From contig JAIRSD010000271.1 in NCBI GenBank assembly GCA_031255615.1, positions 1 through 5,233 of the forward strand: a DNA stretch of 5,233 nt. Reading direction: 5' to 3'. The first letter of the stretch is position 1; every line of letters begins with the position of its first letter. A program made the position numbers and the translations under genes. Under the pieces are notes generated by a model, which worked only from the letters and a program-made list of their open reading frames with translations, did no database searches and had not been told where the DNA came from. This stretch comes from Treponema sp. (GTDB lineage Bacteria; Spirochaetota; Spirochaetia; Treponematales; Breznakiellaceae). Of the stretch, positions 1 through 4,359 are shown piece after piece.

Positions 1-444
1 AATCCATGGGCTTCAAATTCGGAATCGCCGCGTGCCCGCTTCCTTCGGGGGATTCTGGCGGCGCTGCTCTTTTTATGCCCCCTTTCGTGCAGCCAAAAGG
101 AGGAGATCCGCCTGGCCCCCCCGGCCATGCCCCCCCTGTCCCGGGAAGAAATCGGCTACGGGGTGGTGAACGTTTCCTACACCCACGCATCCGGCGAACC
201 GGGGGGCCAGGATTCCCTCGGGTACCTGCGGCGGGGTTCGGTGGTGCGGATCCTGGAACGCCGCGTCTCCGGCGCGGCGGCGCGGAACGCCGCGGGCGGG
301 GGGGCCGGGGGCCAGGATGTCTGGGTGCTGGTGGAAGGCGGCGGACAGGGCTTTGAGGGCCAGGGCTGGCTGCCGGAATCGGTGATCGACATCTACTCCA
401 CCGAAGCCCAGGCCGGAACAGCCGCGGAAAGCCTGCTGCAATGA
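1..444 (+). CDS. Lipoprotein with SH3-like domain, 5'-partial
   Basis: The reading frame is open from the first base of the window to the TGA at 442-444 and has no ATG, GTG or TTG before the ATG at 127, so the true start lies upstream. An N-terminal export signal is visible: arginines at 31-48, a hydrophobic run at 52-87, then Pro-Leu-Ser-Cys with the candidate lipidated Cys at 88-90. That lipobox is loose, as spirochaete lipoboxes often are. Starting at the ATG at 127 would discard this signal, so I reject it. The mature part resembles a bacterial SH3 fold: Gly-Tyr-Gly-Val-Val-Asn near the start, a Leu-Arg-Arg-Gly-Ser-Val-Val strand, a Trp-Val-Leu-Val strand and a terminal Gly-Trp-Leu-Pro-Glu-Ser-Val. 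A Gly/Ala-rich insertion separates the strands. The likely role is envelope-associated ligand or peptidoglycan binding, which is inferred. The gene overlaps the next by ATGA. Confidence 0.72.
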   Translation, partial: NPWASNSESPRARFLRGILAALLFLCPLSCSQKEEIRLAPPAMPPLSREEIGYGVVNVSYTHASGEPGGQDSLGYLRRGSVVRILERRVSGAAARNAAGGGAGGQDVWVLVEGGGQGFEGQGWLPESVIDIYSTEAQAGTAAESLLQ

Positions 445-1349
445 AACGACTCCTGCTCTTATCCGTCCCCCCCCTGGCGGGGGCCCTCATCGGCTTTGTC
501 ACCAATGTCCTGGCCATCAGGATGCTGTTCCGGCCCCTTCGCCCCTACCATATCTTCGGCCTGCGGATTCCCTTTACCCCGGGGATCCTCCCCCGGGAAC
601 GGGCCAGGCTGGCGGACAACATCGGCGCCATGGTGGAGCGGGAACTCCTCACGGCGGAGATACTCCGGGAACGGCTGGCCGGGGAAGAACTGCGGGAACG
701 CTTCAGCCGGGACCTCGCGTCATACACCGGATGCCTGCCGGAACTTTTCGAGGGGGCCGCGGAAAAAATTTACCCCCGGGCCCTGGAAAGCCTGGGGGAT
801 TTTCTGCGGAAGCCGGAGATCCGGGCCTACCTGATTGACGCGGGCCGCGGCCTTGTCGATAAAATCGTTGAGGGCCTCCCCCCCCTCCAGCGCTTCGTCG
901 TCAGCTCCGGGCAGTTCGATCAGGCCGTCAAGGAAAACATGCCCGCCATCATCGAGGGCGCCGTCAAGGACCTGGAAGAAAAGGGCCGCCGGCAGGAAAC
1001 CCGGAACCGGCTTATCGGTTATGTCAAGGACAACCTCCTTACCGGGGAAGCCCTGGCGGCTGTCCTCAAAGACCTGCTCCCGCCGGATGTGGAGGGGAAA
1101 AGCCCGGAACGCCTGATAACCGACAAACTCTTCGCCGCGGCGGACGCCCGCATAGAAAAACTCCTGGAAGCCGTTGATATCCGGACCATGGTACGGGACC
1201 GGATAAACAGCCTGGACATGATCCGGGTCGAAGGCATCATCCTGGACGTAATGGCCAACCAGTTCAAATGGATAGATATCTTCGGCGCCATCCTGGGCTT
1301 CCTCATCGGCCTTTTCCAGGCCCTCTTCGGCTACTTCATGCGGCTCTAG
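441..1349 (+). CDS. DUF445 family membrane protein
   Basis: This 302-residue protein matches the DUF445 (YheB-like) family from memory of its signature. The N-terminal membrane segment (about residues 4-30) contains Gly-Ala-Leu-Ile-Gly-Phe-Val-Thr-Asn followed by Ala-Ile-Arg-Met-Leu-Phe-Arg-Pro (25-32). The conserved Phe-Thr-Pro-Gly-Ile-Leu-Pro-Arg-Glu-Arg motif lies at 45-54. A long, charged, mostly helical middle follows, and a second hydrophobic segment (about 278-300) lies at the very C-terminus. This two-anchor layout is usual for the family. The function is not established; membrane or sporulation-related roles have been suggested for Firmicutes members. The start ATG overlaps the upstream stop (ATGA). 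Only a weak purine stretch (GGAAAG, about 427-432) precedes it, so translational coupling to the lipoprotein gene is likely. No clear intrinsic terminator follows directly. Confidence 0.9.
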   Translation: MKRLLLLSVPPLAGALIGFVTNVLAIRMLFRPLRPYHIFGLRIPFTPGILPRERARLADNIGAMVERELLTAEILRERLAGEELRERFSRDLASYTGCLPELFEGAAEKIYPRALESLGDFLRKPEIRAYLIDAGRGLVDKIVEGLPPLQRFVVSSGQFDQAVKENMPAIIEGAVKDLEEKGRRQETRNRLIGYVKDNLLTGEALAAVLKDLLPPDVEGKSPERLITDKLFAAADARIEKLLEAVDIRTMVRDRINSLDMIRVEGIILDVMANQFKWIDIFGAILGFLIGLFQALFGYFMRL

Positions 1350-1392
1350 CAGGCTGATTAGTCTAAAAGGCAGGGTGTGCGGATGGAAGCAA

Positions 1393-1501
1393 TTTACCAC
1401 GGAGGCGAGGAAGGCGCAGAAGGGCGGGGCTTCAAGGCGCCTTTTCATTCCTTCATGTTCCTGGCGATCTGCTGCTCGCCCTGGTGCCCCTTCGTGGTTA
1501 A
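1393..1501. repeat. Imperfect palindromic element with ACCACGRAGG ends
   Basis: The left end TTTACCACGGAGG (1393-1405) is the inverted complement of CCTTCGTGGTTAA (1489-1501) at 11 of 13 positions. Inside, GAAGG/CCTTC-type words recur on both arms, and a perfect 10-bp palindrome AAGGCGCCTT sits at 1434-1443. The region codes for nothing convincing. Elements ending in ACCACGAAGG-type inverted repeats are, from memory, scattered between genes in many bacterial genomes. I take this as a non-coding repeat or miniature element. The copy number in this genome cannot be seen here. Confidence 0.5.
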
Positions 1502-1560
1502 AAATCTTCCGGTTTTTTCACTTGTCCGGTGATTGAGTGTAATCATGGGCCCTGTTTTTT

Positions 1561-1640
1561 GGGCGCATCCCCGCCTCCGGCGGGGACCGGGCTATCCGCT
1601 CCAACAAAAACCCTGCGGGTTTTTGTTCCGCTCCTATCCC
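1561..1640. repeat. Composite hairpin module with flanking CCGCTCC repeats
   Basis: A hairpin CCCCGCC-TCC-GGCGGGG (1569-1585) is followed by a second one with perfect 11-base arms AACAAAAACCC (1603-1613) and GGGTTTTTGTT (1617-1627) around a TGC loop. The second hairpin is bordered exactly on both sides by the direct repeat CCGCTCC (1596-1602 and 1628-1634). CTATCC occurs just outside each copy (1592-1597, 1634-1639). The A-run and T-run arms could act as a weak bidirectional terminator, but the GC part of the stem is only 3 bp. From memory, a similar arrangement (GGGCTATCCGCT, variable hairpin, CCGCTCCTATCCC) occurs as a dispersed repeat in Bacteroidetes genomes. I cannot verify that here. 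Confidence 0.6.
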
Positions 1641-1644
1641 TTGC

Positions 1645-1684
1645 GCGGGCGAAAGCCCCGCCCTCCGGCAGGGCTTTCGCCTGC
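1645..1684. repeat. Hairpin, 11-bp perfect stem
   Basis: GGCGAAAGCCC (1648-1658) pairs perfectly with GGGCTTTCGCC (1671-1681). A G-T wobble and two further G-C pairs extend the stem outward to 1645 and 1684. The 12-base loop (1659-1670) can form a small inner GCC/GGC stem. It directly abuts the next hairpin and shares bases 1683-1684 with it, so the two structures compete. Confidence 0.7.
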
Positions 1685-1714
1685 CGAAAATCCGCCTCCC
1701 CGCGGATTTTCGGC
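1683..1714. repeat. Hairpin, 13-bp perfect stem
   Basis: GCCGAAAATCCGC (1683-1695) and GCGGATTTTCGGC (1702-1714) are perfect inverted complements around a 6-base CTCCCC loop. No U-tract follows on either strand, so this is not a standard intrinsic terminator. It is the third of the long hairpins in the 1569-1783 run. Confidence 0.75.
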
Positions 1715-1719
1715 CTGTA

Positions 1720-1744
1720 AGTTTTGCCGTTCCCCGCCAAAACT
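1720..1744. repeat. Hairpin, 7-bp stem
   Basis: AGTTTTG (1720-1726) pairs with CAAAACT (1738-1744) around an 11-base loop rich in C. It is shorter than its neighbours and weaker because it is AT-rich. Its regular placement in the hairpin run is the main reason to list it. Confidence 0.5.
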
Positions 1745-1763
1745 CATGGAACGCTTCCCCCTC

Positions 1764-1783
1764 CGCCGGCCTCCCTGCCGGCG
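1764..1783. repeat. GC-rich hairpin, 7-bp stem
   Basis: CGCCGGC (1764-1770) pairs with GCCGGCG (1777-1783) around a CTCCCT loop. The loop resembles the CTCCCC and TCC loops of the hairpins upstream. A separate perfect palindrome GGGCGCGCCC follows at 1817-1826. Confidence 0.6.
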
Positions 1784-1852
1784 CGGCTGCCCAAGGAATC
1801 TCCCCGCCGCGGATGGGGGCGCGCCCGTACATTCGATATCCGGTCTGTTAGG

Positions 1853-1882
1853 GTTGTTCAGAAACTGAAGTTTCTGAACAAC
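1853..1882. repeat. Hairpin, 13-bp perfect stem, TTGTTCA type
   Basis: GTTGTTCAGAAAC (1853-1865) and GTTTCTGAACAAC (1870-1882) are perfect inverted complements with a TGAA tetraloop. The outer TTGTTCA/TGAACAA word recurs in the hairpin at 1942-1974, so the two are probably related or bound a single small element. No T-run follows, so a terminator role is doubtful. Confidence 0.75.
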
Positions 1883-1898
1883 AACCGCTTAAAACGAA

Positions 1899-1935
1899 GA
1901 AAAACGTGGATTTCCCCGGGAAACCCGCGTTTTTC
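1899..1935. repeat. Long imperfect hairpin between TTGTTCA hairpins
   Basis: The left arm 1899-1916 and right arm 1918-1935 pair at 16 of 18 positions around a single-base centre, so the innermost pairs must open. One mismatch is a G-T wobble (1907/1927) and one is A-C (1910/1924). The arms carry A5 on the left and T5 on the right, with the core TTTCCC/GGGAAA. It lies between the two TTGTTCA hairpins, making a three-hairpin block at 1853-1976. Confidence 0.6.
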
Positions 1936-1939
1936 GCAC

Positions 1940-1988
1940 GGCTTGTTCAATAACCAACCGGCTTATTGAACAAGTCCATTGTTTTTTT
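1940..1988 (+). terminator. Putative intrinsic terminator, TTGTTCA hairpin plus T7
   Basis: CTTGTTCAATAA (1942-1953) pairs perfectly with TTATTGAACAAG (1963-1974). G-T and G-C pairs extend the stem to 1940 and 1976. Five bases later comes a run of seven T (1982-1988). Hairpin plus T-run fits a + strand Rho-independent terminator that would insulate the gene at 2040 from upstream readthrough. The stem is AT-rich and the spacing to the T-run is slightly long, so strength is uncertain. It may simply be a repeat. Confidence 0.45.
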
Positions 1989-2027
1989 AACATCCGCCGG
2001 CAGGTAGCCCCGTTTTTTGTTATCTTT

Positions 2028-2033
2028 TATACT
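2028..2033 (+). promoter_or_regulatory. Candidate -10 box TATACT, abutting the start codon
   Basis: TATACT is one mismatch from TATAAT and ends only six bases before the ATG at 2040. A transcript from it would begin at or within a base or two of the ATG, giving a leaderless mRNA. No good -35 is seen at the standard distance (about 2005-2010 reads TAGCCC). The lack of any Shine-Dalgarno sequence before 2040 is consistent with this reading. Confidence 0.35.
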
Positions 2034-2039
2034 GTTGCT

Positions 2040-2951
2040 ATGTTTCCCGATTTCTACTGGCTGTTCCACAAAATCAAGGTCTTCGCCCTGGTGGGGGAAA
2101 GCGGTACGGGCAAGAGTTTCCGGGCCCGGCTGGTGGCCCAGCGGCACGGGATTAATTATATCATCGACGACGGCCTTTTGATTAAGGACAACCGGATTCT
2201 GGCGGGCCATTCGGCGAAAACGGAAAAGACTTTTATGGCGGCGGTGAAGGCGGCTCTTTTTGACGAGAAAAGCCACCGGGACGAGGTGGCCAGGAAATTT
2301 CAAACCGAAAAGATCCACCGGGTTCTTATTTTGGGGACTTCGGAAAAAATGGTGAATAAAATCGCCGCCCGGCTGCAGCTTCCCGTTCCCGTCAAGATCA
2401 TCAAGATCGAGGATATCGCGTCCCAGGAGGAAATCGAAAAGGCTATCAGGACCAGGAAAATCGAGGGGAAACATGTTATTCCCGTGCCGTCCATCGAGGT
2501 AAAGCGGAGTTATCCGAATATTTTTTACGATGCCATCCGGGTGCTTCAGCGGAAAAGAAGGACCACCGGCATCAGCCCCGCGGGGGCGGAACTCAGCCCC
2601 GCCGGAATCGGACCCATCCCCCGGGTGCTGGAGAAGTCCCTGGTGCGGCCCGAATATTCCAAACGGGGCAAGGTCATTATGACCGAGGCGGCTTTAAGCC
2701 AGATGGTCATTCACTGCGTTGACGAATACAACAGCGAGATCCGCATAAAAAAAATTGTTATTAAAGACAAGGAGGTGGGATACCAGCTTGCCATCACCAT
2801 TGATGTACCCTACGGGACCCAGCTTGGAGGAAATATCCACGAACTACAGCAGCATATCATTGACGATATCGAACGGTACACCAATATCCTTATCGAAGAA
2901 GTAAATATAATCATTGACAAGATCATCCGGCAGGAGGAGGGGGATCTATGA
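2040..2951 (+). CDS. P-loop NTPase with Asp23/Gls24-like C-terminal domain
   Basis: This 303-residue protein has no signal peptide and is probably cytoplasmic. Residues 19-26 are a Walker A motif, Gly-Glu-Ser-Gly-Thr-Gly-Lys-Ser. Downstream conserved-looking blocks are Ile-Ile-Asp-Asp-Gly-Leu-Leu (41-47), Ala-Gly-His-Ser-Ala-Lys (55-60), Ile-Leu-Gly-Thr-Ser-Glu-Lys-Met (97-104) and Gly-Lys-His-Val-Ile-Pro-Val-Pro (143-150). I recall this set from uncharacterised ATP-binding proteins of Firmicutes and spirochaetes. A linker (about 175-200) repeats Ser-Pro-Ala-Gly. Residues about 206-296 resemble Asp23/Gls24: a helix after Met-Thr-Glu-Ala-Ala, a Gln-Leu-Ala-Ile-Thr-Ile-Asp-Val strand, Tyr-Gly (258-259), a helix, then Glu-Glu-Val-Asn-Ile-Ile-Ile. 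No in-frame start codon lies between the upstream hairpins and 2040, and later ones would cut into the P-loop. No Shine-Dalgarno is present. The next gene overlaps by ATGA. The biological role is unknown. Confidence 0.85.
   Translation: MFPDFYWLFHKIKVFALVGESGTGKSFRARLVAQRHGINYIIDDGLLIKDNRILAGHSAKTEKTFMAAVKAALFDEKSHRDEVARKFQTEKIHRVLILGTSEKMVNKIAARLQLPVPVKIIKIEDIASQEEIEKAIRTRKIEGKHVIPVPSIEVKRSYPNIFYDAIRVLQRKRRTTGISPAGAELSPAGIGPIPRVLEKSLVRPEYSKRGKVIMTEAALSQMVIHCVDEYNSEIRIKKIVIKDKEVGYQLAITIDVPYGTQLGGNIHELQQHIIDDIERYTNILIEEVNIIIDKIIRQEEGDL
2932..2943 (+). promoter_or_regulatory. Strong Shine-Dalgarno for the MA-like protein gene
   Basis: AGGAGGAGGGGG lies inside the last codons of the P-loop gene, 4 bases before the ATG at 2948 (GGAGG cores end 7-10 bases before it). 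This supports the 2948 start and contrasts with the missing ribosome site of the first gene in the pair. The downstream protein may therefore be translated independently as well as by coupling. Confidence 0.75.
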
Positions 2952-4168
2952 AATCGGCGCTGCGCCCGGCAGTATTACTGGCGATATTGCTTGTCGGGGC
3001 CTATCCCGGATTCGGGCAGGACGGCGGTTCTCCGCCCCGGCCCGTATATAGATCGGCCCACTACGAAATCTACGGCGGGGATGCCGCCGCCGCGGAACGG
3101 ATCGCCGCCGGCCTGGAGGGATGCTTTGAAATTTTTTCCCGGCTTTTCCGTTTCAAGGCCCCCTCCCCCCTCAGGGTCCGCCTGATTCCCAATCCGGCCG
3201 CCTACGACGATTATGTGGCGGGCCTTTTGGGGGAAAAACGGGAGGGGGCGGTGTACCTCCATTACCGGCGGGAGAATTCGCGGGAGTTGGTGATAAACAA
3301 CGGCCCCGCCGCGGGGGGATCTGTGCCGGCGGCAGACTCCTGGAATTGGGCCGTCCCCTATCAGGCCTTCGTTCAATACCTCCGGGCCTTTATCCCCAGC
3401 CCCCCTTCCTGGATTCAAAGGGGCTTCGCCCTTTATTTTAGCGGCCTTTCTTTTTCCGGGGGCAGGGAAATAAGCTACCGGGAACATCTTTCCTGGCTGG
3501 GGATGGTAAAGGCGGGGCCCCTGCCCCCGGTCAGGGAGATCCTTTTGGCGGATGCGGAATATTCCGGCGCGGAGGGCCCCGCCGCTCCGGCGTTTGACGC
3601 CCTTTCCTGGTCGCTGGCTTCGTTTTTTCTTAACAGCGGAAATGAGGACTATTTCCGCAGCCTCCTGGAATGTTTCATGCTGCTTAACCCGGAAGCGGGG
3701 GCGGCGGAAAACTCCCGCATCCTGACGGACCGGCTGGGGGAATGGAATGGTTTTGAAAACCTGGACCGGGATTACCGGGCCTACCTGGATTCCCGCAGAA
3801 CCTTTTCCGAATTGATGGACCTGGGCCGCCGGGCCTACCTGTCCGGAGACGGGGAGGCCGCCCGTCCCTTTTTCCTGGAAGCCCTGGATCTGCGGCCCGG
3901 CCACTACGCCCCCTACTACTATCTGGGCCTTGGCGCCTACGGGAACGGAAATTGGGAGGAGGCGGAGAGGTACTATCTGCAAAGCCTGGAAGGGGGGGCG
4001 GACCGGGGTCCGGTGTACTACGCCCTGGGGCTCAACGCCGCGGCGGCCCTGAACCGGGACAGGGCCCGGGAATATTTGGACGCCGCGGTTCAGGCCGATC
4101 CCTCCCGCTACCGGGAAAAGGCGGAGTCCCTGATCAATCGTCTGCCGGGCCCGCCCCGGATTCCTTAA
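2948..4168 (+). CDS. Exported peptidase-MA-like protein with TPR repeats; active site lost
   Basis: This 406-residue protein has a signal peptide (Lys/Arg at 2-6, hydrophobic 8-20, possible cleavage after Gly-Phe-Gly at 21-23), so it is periplasmic or surface-associated. Residues about 33-280 follow the layout of gluzincin 'peptidase MA-like'/DUF1570 proteins: His-Tyr-Glu-Ile-Tyr (38-42), a Leu-Arg-Val-Arg-Leu strand (75-79), then a helix and the Ser-Trp-Ile-Gln-Arg-Gly-Phe-Ala-Leu-Tyr-Phe-Ser-Gly block (154-166). Where the family has HExxH the protein reads Tyr-Gln-Ala-Phe-Val (138-142). Where it has the third ligand, Glu before Gly, it has Arg158. All zinc ligands are thus absent, and it is probably a non-catalytic binding or scaffold protein. 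About three TPR-like repeats follow (286-319, 320-353, 354-388). It overlaps the P-loop gene by ATGA and has a strong Shine-Dalgarno. Confidence 0.85.
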   Translation: MKSALRPAVLLAILLVGAYPGFGQDGGSPPRPVYRSAHYEIYGGDAAAAERIAAGLEGCFEIFSRLFRFKAPSPLRVRLIPNPAAYDDYVAGLLGEKREGAVYLHYRRENSRELVINNGPAAGGSVPAADSWNWAVPYQAFVQYLRAFIPSPPSWIQRGFALYFSGLSFSGGREISYREHLSWLGMVKAGPLPPVREILLADAEYSGAEGPAAPAFDALSWSLASFFLNSGNEDYFRSLLECFMLLNPEAGAAENSRILTDRLGEWNGFENLDRDYRAYLDSRRTFSELMDLGRRAYLSGDGEAARPFFLEALDLRPGHYAPYYYLGLGAYGNGNWEEAERYYLQSLEGGADRGPVYYALGLNAAAALNRDRAREYLDAAVQADPSRYREKAESLINRLPGPPRIP

Positions 4169-4180
4169 GCGGCGGACCTT

Positions 4181-4243
4181 GGGGTCAGAGTTATGTCGCC
4201 CGCCGTCCCTTGCCAGGGCCCGGCAGGGGGGGGTAAGCTCTGA
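4181..4243. repeat. REP-like inverted repeat starting GGGGTCAGAG
   Basis: TCAGAGTTA (4185-4193) pairs with TAAGCTCTGA (4234-4243) with one bulged C. Inside, GCCG/CGGC and CCCT/AGGG (around 4201-4224) can form a second stem. Short repeats beginning GGGGTCAGAG are, from memory, widespread in bacterial genomes and often accompany REP-associated tyrosine transposases. No such transposase is in this window. It begins 12 bases after the preceding stop codon, a typical REP location, where it could stabilise the mRNA end. No T-run follows, so it is not a standard terminator. Confidence 0.5.
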
Positions 4244-4359
4244 AGATCCAAACATTCCTTGCTGCGGCGTTTCCTAAATTGGTATTGCTGAATATCAGGG
4301 ATCTTGAAAAATATATTGAATTGGATAACATACTGCCTGTGCAAAGGGGGACGGGATGA
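4237..4359 (+). pseudogene. Possible C-terminal remnant of a lost gene
   Basis: Directly after the REP-like repeat a frame of about 40 codons runs to a TGA at 4357-4359, giving ATGA overlap with the SIMPL gene start at 4356. Its latter half translates to a protein-like string (Asn-Ile-Arg-Asp-Leu-Glu-Lys-Tyr-Ile-Glu-Leu-Asp-Asn). It has no ATG or GTG start; only TTG codons at 4279 and 4285 are available. It may be the tail of a former upstream operon gene cut off by the repeat, or chance. I do not recognise a family. Confidence 0.15.
4304..4331 (+). promoter_or_regulatory. Candidate sigma-70-type promoter for the SIMPL gene
   Basis: A -35-like TTGAAA (4304-4309) and a -10-like TAACAT (4326-4331) are separated by 16 bases in a locally AT-rich leader. 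The predicted transcript start near 4338 leaves a leader of about 18 bases containing the Shine-Dalgarno AAAGGGGG (4343-4350), five bases before the ATG. The -10 is a moderate match only. Confidence 0.4.

Noticed and set aside
6..356. ORF in frame 3 over the start of the window
   Set aside because: Pro/Gly/Arg-rich translation typical of an out-of-frame shadow of GC-rich coding DNA; the frame 1 protein has a signal peptide and SH3-like pattern.
127..444. ATG-started 105-codon form of the first gene
   Set aside because: The same frame is open to the window start and encodes a lipoprotein-type signal before position 127, so the ATG at 127 is internal.
720..1448. 242-codon minus-strand ORF opposite DUF445
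   Set aside because: Antisense of a recognised family with no motif of its own.
1603..1627. Strong intrinsic terminator of the DUF445 operon
   Set aside because: The GC stem is only 3 bp, it lies over 250 bases after the stop codon, and the T-run is inside the stem; at most a weak bidirectional terminator.
1561..1830. CRISPR array or integron attC sites as explanation of the hairpin run
   Set aside because: Arms and spacers are not constant direct repeats, so it is not CRISPR; the RYYYAAC/GTTRRRY core pair of attC is not seen at the borders.
1533..1868. 111-codon + strand ORF and overlapping minus-strand ORFs in the 1350-2039 gap
   Set aside because: They run straight through the hairpin array, have low-complexity Pro/Arg/Gly translations and no ribosome site; palindromes keep frames open on both strands by chance.
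2975..4255. 426-codon minus-strand ORF opposite the MA-like gene
   Set aside because: Antisense shadow caused by high GC; the + strand frame has a signal peptide, TPR repeats and a strong Shine-Dalgarno.
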